Source: Nitrososphaerales archaeon | GTDB taxonomy: Archaea > Thermoproteota > Nitrososphaeria > Nitrososphaerales > Gagatemarchaeaceae | NCBI GenBank assembly: GCA_014874415.1 | Contig: JACWAI010000073.1 | Location: 1-32,347, forward strand | DNA: 32,347 bases | Reading direction: 5' to 3' | In this document: piece after piece, positions 22,042 through 29,383 of the stretch | Layout: every line of letters begins with the position of its first letter | How positions within the stretch are numbered: the first letter of the stretch is position 1 | Program-made: the position numbers and the translations under genes | Notes under the pieces: model-generated | The model's input: only the letters and a program-made list of their open reading frames with translations | Database searches by the model: none | Told to the model about the DNA's origin: nothing

Positions 22042-22952
22042 CCTTCGTGGTCCTGCTCGTGGTCTTCGGGCTCCAGCAGGCGATCACCATCTCGATCGCG
22101 GCCGACGGTGAACTCATCACAGAGAAGTCTGGGGTCCTCAACATCGGCATCGAAGGGGTGATGCTGCTTTCCGCGTTTTCAGCCGCGGCGGTCAACTTTG
22201 AGGTCGAGCGCTTCGTCGGCCCTTCGTCCCCCTATATCGGCCTGATGGGCGGGATGCTCACGGGGGTGGCGGCGAACTTCATCTTCTCGACCCTGAGCGC
22301 CAAGATCCACGTGGACCAGGTGATAGCGGGGATCGGGATCAACATCTTCGCTGTGGGAATGACCTACGTGATGTCCCAGAAGTACTTCGAGATAGATGGG
22401 ACTCCAGTCTCCAATTCCCTTCCTGCCCTGTTCAATGTCGGGGGCCTTTCGTCCAGCCTGACCCTAAAGATAAGTCCACTCATGCTGGTGATGTTCGTCC
22501 TTCCGTTTCTCGTCTACCTCTTCCTCGGGAAGACGAAGTTCGGACTCCACATACGGGCCGTCGGAGAGAACCCCAAGGCCGCGGAGGCGGCTGGGATCAA
22601 GGTGGTGAGGACAAGGATCCTTGCCACATCCCTCGGCGGAGCGCTCCTTGGCATGGCCGGGTCCTATCTGACAATCGACTTCTTCAACCAGTTCACGCCG
22701 GACATCACAGCGGGGATCGGCTTCATCGCCCTCGCAGCGGTGATAGCCGGAGGATGGAACCCCGCTTATACCTTCGGCATGAGCCTCCTGTTCGGGACCA
22801 GCGTCGGGCTGATTTACGTCGTCAGCGCCACAGGGCCACTTTTCTACCTCATAACGATGTTCCCCTATCTCATTACTGTGGTCGTACTTGGGATAGCTTC
22901 TAAGAGGTTGAGGCCTCCCTCCGCCCTGGCGTTACCTTACAGGAAGGAGTAA
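22032..22952 (+). CDS. Nucleoside ABC importer permease 2 (BPD_transp_2 family), apparent CTG start
   Basis: This is the second permease, about 306 residues with about eight membrane segments. It has the family hallmark ITEKSGVLNIGIEGVMLLSA near the N-terminus and the cytoplasmic EAA-like loop LHIRAVGENPKAAEAAGIKV. With the first permease it should form the heterodimeric channel of the importer. The usual gene-finder start would be GTG at 22047. The CTG at 22032, eight bases after GGAGGT and overlapping the end of permease 1, gives a slightly longer first helix (LDLTFVVLLVVFGL) closer to the family. An in-frame stop lies just above the CTG, so the start must be CTG or GTG. Confidence 0.91.
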   Translation: MDLTFVVLLVVFGLQQAITISIAADGELITEKSGVLNIGIEGVMLLSAFSAAAVNFEVERFVGPSSPYIGLMGGMLTGVAANFIFSTLSAKIHVDQVIAGIGINIFAVGMTYVMSQKYFEIDGTPVSNSLPALFNVGGLSSSLTLKISPLMLVMFVLPFLVYLFLGKTKFGLHIRAVGENPKAAEAAGIKVVRTRILATSLGGALLGMAGSYLTIDFFNQFTPDITAGIGFIALAAVIAGGWNPAYTFGMSLLFGTSVGLIYVVSATGPLFYLITMFPYLITVVVLGIASKRLRPPSALALPYRKE

Positions 22953-22972
22953 CTGACTCCAGAGACGGTATA

Positions 22973-22980
22973 GGTTTAAA
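22973..22980 (+). promoter_or_regulatory. TATA box for rps26e
   Basis: GGTTTAAA is centred about 31 bases before the TTG at 23008, so transcription should start within a few bases of that codon. This supports the TTG start and an independent promoter behind the importer operon. Confidence 0.5.
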
Positions 22981-23007
22981 GGTAGAGGGGATTGGCGCAG
23001 TTCTAAG

Positions 23008-23283
23008 TTGTCCAAGAAGAGGAAGAGCCGCGGACGCTCCAAGGGAGGGAAAGGGCGGAGCGACACCGTCTACTGCAGCAACTGCGGGGCCAGCGTACCG
23101 AGGGACAAGGCGAAGAGGGTGACAACGCGGCTTAACCTGGTTGAGCCGACTCTGGCGAGGGAACTCAGGGCTCAAGGCGCGTACATTGCGGCCCCTACCA
23201 CAACTCGCTTTTATTGTGTTTCGTGTGCGGTACATTACGGCATAGTAAAGGTCCGAGCGAAAGCAGAACGACGCGGCTGGTAA
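23008..23283 (+). CDS. rps26e: Small ribosomal subunit protein S26e
   Basis: S26e binds near the 3' end of 16S/18S rRNA in the mRNA exit channel; it is found in eukaryotes and in TACK archaea but not in Euryarchaeota. The 91-residue product starts with a basic tail (SKKRKSRGRSKGGKGR). It has the zinc site Cys23-x2-Cys26 (YCSNCGASVPRDKA) and Cys70-x2-Cys73 (FYCVSCAVHYGIVKVRA), which is the hallmark of the family. The start is TTG at 23008. It is followed by a small hairpin and then by the atypical LAGLIDADG-like gene. Confidence 0.93.
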   Translation: MSKKRKSRGRSKGGKGRSDTVYCSNCGASVPRDKAKRVTTRLNLVEPTLARELRAQGAYIAAPTTTRFYCVSCAVHYGIVKVRAKAERRGW

Positions 23284-23293
23284 TTAGCATCGT

Positions 23294-23309
23294 CCCCCAT
23301 CAAGGGGGG
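23294..23309 (+). terminator. Possible hairpin after rps26e
   Basis: CCCCC-ATCAA-GGGGG forms a 5-bp GC stem ten bases after the rps26e stop. The T-rich stretch after it is weak (TTTCGGTTTC), so it may be a terminator or only a stabilising hairpin. Confidence 0.35.
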
Positions 23310-23382
23310 TTGAACTGGTTTCGGTTTCTCTGAGCACTCTAGTTTAGTTTCGATGATGCCTCCCCTTCGGTAAGGAGATACT

Positions 23383-24249
23383 TTGTTTGACTCTTTTATC
23401 ACGAAGACCAATTACCGTCTTGCCTCGAGTCCTGGCTTCAGGCATATCGAAAGGGGGATTTTGCCACGTTATGCTGAATTGATCGAAGTCAAGACATTTC
23501 CGACTGGAGAACGGAGAATAAAGAAAGACCCCCCACGCGAAGCTGTGGAGAAAGCATTTGCCGAGTTGGGGACATCCAAGGCCGTAGCTACTGCATTCGG
23601 AGTGGGCAGAGATGTCGTCAAACGGTGGACGAGTGAATATGAGATGGACGTGATATCTCGTCCAGAGGCTGGACTTGCGAATACTATGAAGCTGAGATTA
23701 CGAGAAGAAGTAGACAGATGCAAGGCGGCGCAATGGCTCATGGACGAAGGGTCCGTATCTGTAGCATACTTCAGACGGGGAGACTACACAATCTTACTGG
23801 TTTGCGGCAGTATGAATGATTACTTGGTCCTTGCTTCTATCTCAGATATCATCGATGCCCGCATAACATCATCCAGGGTTCCAAAAGAGACGGCTCTTCC
23901 AATGAGTGCCATCAGGGTTCAGTCTGCTAGAGCTTACGCGCTATTGGAAGCAATCGCGCCGCACCTATTGGGTCTCAAGGCGATGGAGGCGCAAGCAGCA
24001 CTACGGCGCTTTCCTCCTTCTGGAATTCTTAGGGGAAGACACACTACTGAAGAGTTCTTTCTCCCTATCTGGAAACAGTTTCCATTGGAAGCTTTGATTC
24101 TGTGGAACGCGAGGAGAAGAGTGAAGATGAGTCAACTGGAGATTTTCGCGCTCGCCGAGAAATGGGTTGAAGGTCGAGTCAAGAGGGCACGCAGGTTCAT
24201 CGACGCGCCTGTGAAATCAGAAATCAAGGACGGAAAGCGCCATTTGTAG
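23383..24249 (+). CDS. HTH plus LAGLIDADG-like protein, probably acquired
   Basis: The 288-residue product has a helix-turn-helix at about 63-86 (TSKAVATAFGVGRDVVKRW). A region follows that resembles a LAGLIDADG homing-endonuclease domain: helix AAQWLMDEGS (115-124) fits the variant motif with Glu122 as acid, then VSVAYFRRGDYTILLV and, later, YALLEAIAPHLLGLKAMEAQ, like the end of such a domain. Only one LAGLIDADG helix is clear, so it could act as a dimer, or be a derived regulator without nuclease activity. Codon use is visibly AT-richer than in all neighbours. The TTG start has a Shine-Dalgarno AAGGAGA five bases before it. It stands alone, between rps26e and the convergent cyclophilin gene. 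No intron or intein is visible in its neighbours. Confidence 0.6.
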   Translation: MFDSFITKTNYRLASSPGFRHIERGILPRYAELIEVKTFPTGERRIKKDPPREAVEKAFAELGTSKAVATAFGVGRDVVKRWTSEYEMDVISRPEAGLANTMKLRLREEVDRCKAAQWLMDEGSVSVAYFRRGDYTILLVCGSMNDYLVLASISDIIDARITSSRVPKETALPMSAIRVQSARAYALLEAIAPHLLGLKAMEAQAALRRFPPSGILRGRHTTEEFFLPIWKQFPLEALILWNARRRVKMSQLEIFALAEKWVEGRVKRARRFIDAPVKSEIKDGKRHL

Positions 24250-24286
24250 AGAAGAGCCAAGTCAGGTAGTCGCGGCTGGTGGAGCC

Positions 24287-25033
24287 TTAGGCCGTAGTTA
24301 CGTCTGGCGGACCGCCCAGTATCACCACATCGTTCACGAAGACAGCCGGCAGCGGCTCGTCCGCCGGCCATCTGCTCGGACACGTCGGAGGCTGGCAGAT
24401 GGGAGACTTTGCTATCGCATGGACTACGTTCCAGCCCGAGATGACCTTCCCGAAGACAGTGTAGTAACCGCTTATCTGGATGTTGGAAGTGCCGTTCGAC
24501 AGGTTGATGAAGAACTGCGAGCTCCCCGTGTCCAGTCCGTAGGTGAAATTCCCCTCTCTCGCCATGGCGAGGTACCCCTCATAGGTCCCCAGATCAGGAC
24601 AACGGTCTACCTCGAGAGGAACGGTCCTGTTGGCAGCGACATCCTGGGCGGTTAGCCCCGTGGCGTTCGAGAAACCCTGCCCCCAGCTGTATCTGGTGCT
24701 GTTTAGCCCTCCCCTGGAGTGCGGGTCCCCGGTCTGTATGACGAACGGAGTGGGCGTGTCTACGATCCTGTGCCAGGCGAGGTCGTCGTAGAACCCTGAG
24801 TTCGCGAGACTGACGAAATTGCCTACCGTCTGAGGCGCGCACGCCGGGTAGAGGACCACGTAGATCGGACCGTCGGTGGTGTCGATGCGTGCGTAGATGG
24901 GGGGCGCCTTGTAGATGTAGTTGCTGTAGATGTACCACCCTGCTGCGACCACCAGTATCGCCACAACGACCCATGTGGCTATCTTCTTCCACGGGAGCTT
25001 GTTCTTCTTTCTCGCACCCGGCTTGTCGACCAT
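24287..25033 (-). CDS. Membrane-anchored cyclophilin-type peptidyl-prolyl isomerase
   Basis: The 248-residue protein has a basic cytoplasmic N-terminus, one membrane helix (IATWVVVAILVVAAGWYIY, about 18-36) and an extracytoplasmic cyclophilin domain. Active-site landmarks are WHRIVDTPTPFVIQTGDP (the His-Arg and the Phe/Gln of the catalytic face) and SSQFFINLSNGTS. Cysteines near the C-terminus (ICQPPTC) and elsewhere could form disulfides. It probably helps fold secreted proteins. ATG at 25033 (MVDKPGARKK) is preferred; upstream, a TATA-like GCATATTTC near 25065-25072 leaves a short leader. The longer frame to 25120 would cross this promoter and overlap the epimerase gene. Confidence 0.9.
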   Translation of the reverse strand: MVDKPGARKKNKLPWKKIATWVVVAILVVAAGWYIYSNYIYKAPPIYARIDTTDGPIYVVLYPACAPQTVGNFVSLANSGFYDDLAWHRIVDTPTPFVIQTGDPHSRGGLNSTRYSWGQGFSNATGLTAQDVAANRTVPLEVDRCPDLGTYEGYLAMAREGNFTYGLDTGSSQFFINLSNGTSNIQISGYYTVFGKVISGWNVVHAIAKSPICQPPTCPSRWPADEPLPAVFVNDVVILGGPPDVTTA

Positions 25034-25080
25034 TTTGGACCTGCTCTCCCAGTTCCGTAGAAATATGCTTCGGTTCAGGA

Positions 25081-26067
25081 CTAGGTGGAAGGGCGGTTCT
25101 GAACCCGACCGACAGCCCAATCATACGTCTTGGCAAGCCCAGCCTCGAGGGTCGTCTTCGGCCTCCATCCAAGCGTCCTTTCCACCCTGGTGAGGTCTGG
25201 CATCCTGTTCAGCGCCCCGGAGGGCTTCGACGGGTCGAGCTTCACTGGTATGTCCTTCCCTGAAAGCCCGATTATCGCCTTGGCCAGCTGGAGGACCGTG
25301 GACTCTTCGGTAGTCCCAATGTTTACGGTGAGGCTGCCCTTCTTTTCGACGTGCCTTAGCAGCCTGAACATGGCGTCGAGGGCGTCGTCGACGTAGACGA
25401 AACAGCGCCGCTGCCTGCCGTCCCCCCATACGACGAACTTCTCCCTGGGATACATTATCGCCTTCCTCATCAGGGACCCTATCACCTGGCTCCTGTCTGG
25501 TCGCATGTAGATGTTCGCGCCGTAGGCGTGGAATATCCTGGCGACCCCCACCGACACGCCCTCCATGTATGCCAGCTGCTTCTCCGCGAGGTACTTCGAC
25601 CAGCCGTAGCCGCCTTCGGGGTTCACCCGCTCGTCCGAGTCTTCCTCCCTGAACATGACGTGCTGCCCCTGCTGCCTGTCGAAGGGGTAGACAGACACGC
25701 TCGACGCGTAGATGATCGTTCCGACCCCCTCCTCCGCGCAGGCCCTGAACACGTTGGCGTCTATGGCCACGTTGGAGAGCAGGGCCGCGAGCTCCCTCGC
25801 CTTCGAGCCGTGCAGGTAGTCGACGCTCCCCACTTCGGCCGCGAAGTGGAATACCGTCTCGGCACGGTGGAGGGATTCCCTCGCGAACCGATAGTCCCTC
25901 AGATCCCCGACGAGGCACTTCTGCCGAACCCCCAGGTCCCTCAGGTTCTGGATGGACCCGGCCGACAGGTCGTCGATTACCGTCACGTCATGGCCCTCCT
26001 TGATCAGCCTCCTCACGATGTGGCTTCCGAGGAAGCCCGCTCCCCCTGTGACGGCTATCTTGGTCAA
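25081..26067 (-). CDS. NAD-dependent sugar-nucleotide epimerase/dehydratase (extended SDR)
   Basis: This 328-residue extended short-chain dehydrogenase acts on a nucleotide sugar. The NAD loop is GGAGFLGSH (8-16), the catalytic Ser is in YASSVSVY (120-127), and the YxxxK pair is Tyr154/Lys158 (GYGWSK). The C-terminal substrate part includes FHAYGANIYMRPDRS and WGDGRQRRCFVYVDDALDAM. It is close in layout to UDP-glucose 4-epimerase and GDP-mannose 3,5-epimerase families, and the exact substrate cannot be read. Beside GmhA/GmhB/HddC genes, a GDP- or ADP-heptose is a reasonable candidate, but this is inferred. The start is TTG at 26067, with a TATA-like CTTTAACC at 26100-26107. Its 3' end extends beyond the start region of the following cyclophilin frame. 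Confidence 0.88.
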   Translation of the reverse strand: MTKIAVTGGAGFLGSHIVRRLIKEGHDVTVIDDLSAGSIQNLRDLGVRQKCLVGDLRDYRFARESLHRAETVFHFAAEVGSVDYLHGSKARELAALLSNVAIDANVFRACAEEGVGTIIYASSVSVYPFDRQQGQHVMFREEDSDERVNPEGGYGWSKYLAEKQLAYMEGVSVGVARIFHAYGANIYMRPDRSQVIGSLMRKAIMYPREKFVVWGDGRQRRCFVYVDDALDAMFRLLRHVEKKGSLTVNIGTTEESTVLQLAKAIIGLSGKDIPVKLDPSKPSGALNRMPDLTRVERTLGWRPKTTLEAGLAKTYDWAVGRVQNRPST

Positions 26068-26157
26068 GGATTCACCAGCCGTGGCGCCGCGAAAACGAGG
26101 TTAAAGGTGTCGCCGGGGGCTCGGAGGAGGGAGCGTTCCGTGGGGCTCAGGGGAAGG

Positions 26158-26165
26158 AGTTAAGG
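26158..26165 (+). promoter_or_regulatory. TATA-like box for gmhB
   Basis: AGTTAAGG is centred about 36 bases before TTG 26198 and only 15 before TTG 26177, so transcription should start between them. This favours the start at 26198. Confidence 0.4.
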
Positions 26166-26197
26166 CCCCAACCTGCTTGACCGCCCGACGACAAGGC

Positions 26198-26800
26198 TTG
26201 CCTTCGAAAAGGGCCGTGTTTCTCGACAGGGACGGGGTCCTGAGCGACCTGGTGTTCAACAAGGGTGAAGGCCGCCTCTCCAGCCCCGTCACGGCCGGCC
26301 AGCTCCGGGTCTTCCCGTTCGTCGCTGAGGCCGTCAGGAAGATAAGGGACGAACTCGGCTTCATGGCCATCGTGATCTCGAACCAGCCCGGAGTGGCGAA
26401 GCGCCAGTTCACGCTCGCTGAACTGGAGCGGATGAACGCCAAGATCAGGAAGGCCCTCGCGAACGGAGGCGTCACGCTTGACGGCGAGTACTATTGCCTT
26501 CACCACCCCGCGGCGCTCATCCCGAAGTACAGGGTCGTATGCGACTGCAGGAAGCCGAAGCCCGGCCTCCTCCTGCGGGCGGCGAGGGAGAAGGACATAG
26601 ACCTGGGCAAGTCCTACTTCGTAGGGGACGGGCTGATGGACGTGAAAGCGGGGAGAAGCGCGGGGTGCAAGACGATCCTCGTCGGCCACAAGACGACGTT
26701 CCTGACCAGGGTCATCGAAGAAGAGAAATCCGAGCCTGACTTCCTGGTGCCGAGCCTCCACGAGGTCCCCGACCTGCTAAGGTCACAGGCGCCGCCCTAG
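26198..26800 (+). CDS. gmhB: D-glycero-D-manno-heptose 1,7-bisphosphate phosphatase (GmhB-like HAD)
   Basis: The 200-residue protein is an HAD-superfamily IIIA phosphatase. It has the nucleophile motif VFLDRDGVLSD (Asp10, Asp12), the ISNQPGVAK segment, the zinc motif YYCLHHP ... CDCRKPKPG matching E. coli GmhB, and motif IV YFVGDGLMDVKAG. GmhB removes the 1-phosphate from heptose 1,7-bisphosphate. A histidinol-phosphate phosphatase role is the main alternative, since the families are related. GmhA next to it favours the heptose role. TTG at 26198 was selected from the promoter position and the family's usual N-terminus (MPSKRAVFLDRDG). The stop codons of gmhB and gmhA overlap in the palindrome CTAG. 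Confidence 0.87.
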   Translation: MPSKRAVFLDRDGVLSDLVFNKGEGRLSSPVTAGQLRVFPFVAEAVRKIRDELGFMAIVISNQPGVAKRQFTLAELERMNAKIRKALANGGVTLDGEYYCLHHPAALIPKYRVVCDCRKPKPGLLLRAAREKDIDLGKSYFVGDGLMDVKAGRSAGCKTILVGHKTTFLTRVIEEEKSEPDFLVPSLHEVPDLLRSQAPP

Positions 26801-27405
26801 TACTTTGACTTCTCGCGCTCCGTGGAGATCATCCCTCTGAGCTGCTCGCTCATGAGGTGCGTCAGCACCAAGTGCATCCCCTCCACCTGCGGGGTCGACT
26901 CGGCCGGGACCACCACGCATGCGTCAGCAGCGGTCTTCAGCACTCCCCCGTCGAAACCCGACAGGCCCACCACCTTTCCCCCGTTGTCCTTCACGTACTT
27001 CACCGCCTTCAGGAGGTTCTGGGACCAGGGACCTGCCTTGTCGCTCCCTGACCCGCCGTGGACGCTTATCGCCACCAGCACATCCCCTTTCCTGAAGAAG
27101 TTCCGGAGCTGCTCCGCATAGACCTCCCCCCAGCCGTTGTCGTTGGTGAGGGCGCTCATGAGCGGAATGTTGTCCACGAGGGCGAACGCCCGGAACTTCC
27201 TATCAGCCTCGTCGGACACCCATTTGTTCAGGTCGCAGGCGAAATGGGTGCTTGTCGAGGCACTCCCGCCATTGCCTATGACGAACACCTGATTGTCGTT
27301 CTTCCACGCCTCGTACAGTATCTGGATGGACCTGTCGATGTCTCCTCTGTCGAGTCTGGACGCTATCTGGGAGACTTCCGTGAGGTAATCGTTTGTGCGG
27401 GCCAA
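26797..27405 (-). CDS. gmhA: Phosphoheptose isomerase-like SIS domain protein (GmhA-like)
   Basis: The 202-residue SIS-domain protein fits GmhA (sedoheptulose 7-phosphate to D-glycero-D-manno-heptose 7-phosphate). Seen are VFVIGNGGSAS (sugar-phosphate loop), STHFACDLN with His54, VAISVHGGSGS and VEGMHLVLTHLM with His183. Compared with E. coli GmhA from memory, the histidines His61 and His180 are kept, but Glu65 appears as Asp58 and Gln172 as Glu175, so the metal site is probably a variant. Length and genome context (gmhB beside it, an HddC-like gene divergent) support the assignment; a different SIS-type isomerase is the alternative. The start is TTG at 27405, with a TATA-like GCTAATAGGC at 27431-27440. 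Confidence 0.83.
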   Translation of the reverse strand: MARTNDYLTEVSQIASRLDRGDIDRSIQILYEAWKNDNQVFVIGNGGSASTSTHFACDLNKWVSDEADRKFRAFALVDNIPLMSALTNDNGWGEVYAEQLRNFFRKGDVLVAISVHGGSGSDKAGPWSQNLLKAVKYVKDNGGKVVGLSGFDGGVLKTAADACVVVPAESTPQVEGMHLVLTHLMSEQLRGMISTEREKSKY

Positions 27406-27450
27406 GCAGTCGGGGTGCGGCCCGGACTTCGCCTATTAGCTTTGTCCTCC

Positions 27451-27492
27451 CTCCCTTTTGGGAGACAGTTGACAATATCTAATGCGGATTAG
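27451..27492. promoter_or_regulatory. Two inverted repeats in the gmhA-hddC divergent promoter
   Basis: CTCCC-TTTT-GGGAG lies at 27451-27464 and CTAAT-GCGG-ATTAG at 27479-27492. The second overlaps the region where transcription of the rightward gene should begin (TATA-like AATATCTAA at 27474-27482). Either could be an operator controlling both heptose genes. This is inferred from position and symmetry. Confidence 0.4.
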
Positions 27493-27510
27493 GTGCGTCG
27501 GACGAGCGAA

Positions 27511-28215
27511 TTGCAGGCCGTGATACTTGCCGGGGGGCTGGGTACCAGGCTGAGACCGACGACCGAAACCATTCCCAAGGCGATGGTCCCGGTGCTGGGC
27601 CGTCCTTTCATCGACCACGAGCTAGAGCTCCTGAAGGCGGGGGGAGTGGACGATTTCGTCATATGCGTGGGCCACTTGGGCGAATTGATAGAGGAACACC
27701 TGGGGGATGGGCGGCATCTTGGCGTGAAGGTCCGCTACAGCCATGACGGCCCGAAGCTCCTCGGTCCCGCTGGCGCCCTGAAGCGAGCGGAAAATCTGCT
27801 GGAGGACTCCTTCTTTGTGACCTACGGGGACGCCTACCTTCGCGCGCCCCTTCGTGAAATGATGCGGGCGCTTTTCGGGTCCGGAAGGCTCGGTCTGATG
27901 GCTGTCTACAGGAACAGCGGCAAGCACGGCCCCAGCGACGTAGAAGTGAGCGGCGGGATGGTTGTCGGCTACGACAAGGAAAGCGGGGATAGGGGTTTCA
28001 AGTGGATAAACTACGGCCTCTCTGCCCTGCGCAGAGAGGCGCTGAAGTTCATCCCGAGGGGGAGGCCCTGCTGGGAGGAAGAGTTCTACGGCGCGCTCAT
28101 CGCCCGAGAAGAGCTCATGGCGTTCAGGGTCTCGAAGCGCTTCTACGAAATCGGCACCCAATCATCCCTCGCTGACTTTCGCCGATATCTTGGGCGCCGA
28201 AGAGGGCTCAGGTGA
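27511..28215 (+). CDS. hddC: Sugar-1-phosphate nucleotidyltransferase, HddC-like
   Basis: The 234-residue enzyme belongs to the nucleotidyltransferase family that activates sugar 1-phosphates. The signature AVILAGGLGTRLRPTTETIP followed by KAMVPVLGRPF lies at the N-terminus, and the metal Asp is in FVTYGDAYL. The absence of a C-terminal left-handed helix repeat and the short length match HddC (heptose 1-phosphate guanylyltransferase) and RmlA/GCD1-type minimal enzymes. The nucleotide (GTP or another) and sugar are inferred from the gmhA/gmhB neighbours. TTG at 27511 (MQAVILAGG) is chosen from the likely transcription start; GTG at 27493 is the alternative. The stop overlaps the convergent glycosyltransferase gene by 8 bases. 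Confidence 0.82.
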   Translation: MQAVILAGGLGTRLRPTTETIPKAMVPVLGRPFIDHELELLKAGGVDDFVICVGHLGELIEEHLGDGRHLGVKVRYSHDGPKLLGPAGALKRAENLLEDSFFVTYGDAYLRAPLREMMRALFGSGRLGLMAVYRNSGKHGPSDVEVSGGMVVGYDKESGDRGFKWINYGLSALRREALKFIPRGRPCWEEEFYGALIAREELMAFRVSKRFYEIGTQSSLADFRRYLGRRRGLR

Positions 28216-29383
28216 ACGACCTGATGATCTCCGCGCACCTCTCGACCCCATCGTACTTTTCGGAGACAGAGCTTACCTCCTCCAGCCTGTCCGCGTAGCC
28301 AGGGTCCCCCATCACGTCCCCGACCGACTCCAGCAGGGCCTCCGGGGTCAGCGTCTCCGCCCTCATGCTCCTGCCCAGCCCGAGCCTGGCGAACTTCTCC
28401 GCGTTCGCGATCTGTTCCGGGTGGTTGTGGATCGGTATCAGTATCGCCCGTTTCTGACGGTAGATGCACTGCCCGATGGTGCTGTGCCCCGCCCGGGCGA
28501 TCACCATTGAAGAAAGCTGGAAGAGCTCGTCCTTGATGGGGCACCATTCATACAGCCATCCTCCGTTGGCGAGCTTCCTAGGCTCGGTGGACCCCCCCGC
28601 ATGACCCATCGAGATCACCAGGTTGTACTCCCTTGCGATTTCGGGCGCGGACCTCAACAGAGTCCGGGCGAGCATCGCCTTCGTTTCATCTGGCCCGCTG
28701 ATCGGGCAGAACACCAGGGGCCTCCCGTCGATTCCGAGGGCGTCCTTCGCCTTCTCCAGGCTCGCATCCTCCAGCCTGACCTTCGGGAGTGTGAATCCGA
28801 CGAACTCGACGACCCTCGACATGGAAGACCCCGACAGGTTCTCCTCCCCGATGGTGTAGGGAGGCGGGAGGTCGGTCACAAGCACCCTGTCGCTCAGCGA
28901 CCACATCAGCCCCAACGATTCCCCTGCAACCCGCTCGAATATCGCGCCTGACTTCCTCCTGAACCTCGGGGGGAAGAGGACGTTGAACTGGTTAAGCATA
29001 GTTATGACGGGACTTCCCTTCGACCTTGCCGCCAGGACGACGGACAGTTTCGAGTCGGAGACCGTAACGTCTGGTGCGAACCTCTCGATGGCCCTCCGCT
29101 CGAACGCCAGCTGCCTGAAGAAGGAATGGAGGGTCAGTGGGAAGCGAGGGAGCACGCTCTGGGACGAGAACCCGCCCCCCGGGGACCACTCGACGTCAAG
29201 CGGGGGGCTGGAATCCGTGGCACCCCCCTCCCCCCTCGACTGGAAGTAGCGGAGCCCCTGGCCGGAAGAAGAATACCGCACCTGGAATTCGTCTCTGGGG
29301 AGAGAGCCCGCGATCTCAGATACCCGCGTGGCGTGCCCCAGCCCGGAGCCGAAGACGGCGAAATATACCCTGCGCGAAGCCAA
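28208..29383 (-). CDS. MurG/UGT-like (GT-B) glycosyltransferase
   Basis: The 391-residue protein has the two-domain GT-B layout. The N-terminal VYFAVFGSGLGHATRVSEIA is typical of glycosyltransferases of the MurG/UGT class. The C-terminal nucleotide-sugar site reads MVIARAGHSTIGQCIYRQKR, then ILIPIHNHPEQIANAEKFARLG. ISMGHAGGSTEPRKL lies between. The donor and acceptor are unknown; position beside the heptose genes suggests a role in making a surface glycan or glycolipid. No membrane helix or signal is visible, so it probably acts on the cytoplasmic face. The start is TTG at 29383; an alternative start within the first strand is unlikely because the GSGLGHA loop needs the preceding strand. Confidence 0.87.
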   Translation of the reverse strand: MASRRVYFAVFGSGLGHATRVSEIAGSLPRDEFQVRYSSSGQGLRYFQSRGEGGATDSSPPLDVEWSPGGGFSSQSVLPRFPLTLHSFFRQLAFERRAIERFAPDVTVSDSKLSVVLAARSKGSPVITMLNQFNVLFPPRFRRKSGAIFERVAGESLGLMWSLSDRVLVTDLPPPYTIGEENLSGSSMSRVVEFVGFTLPKVRLEDASLEKAKDALGIDGRPLVFCPISGPDETKAMLARTLLRSAPEIAREYNLVISMGHAGGSTEPRKLANGGWLYEWCPIKDELFQLSSMVIARAGHSTIGQCIYRQKRAILIPIHNHPEQIANAEKFARLGLGRSMRAETLTPEALLESVGDVMGDPGYADRLEEVSSVSEKYDGVERCAEIIRSFT

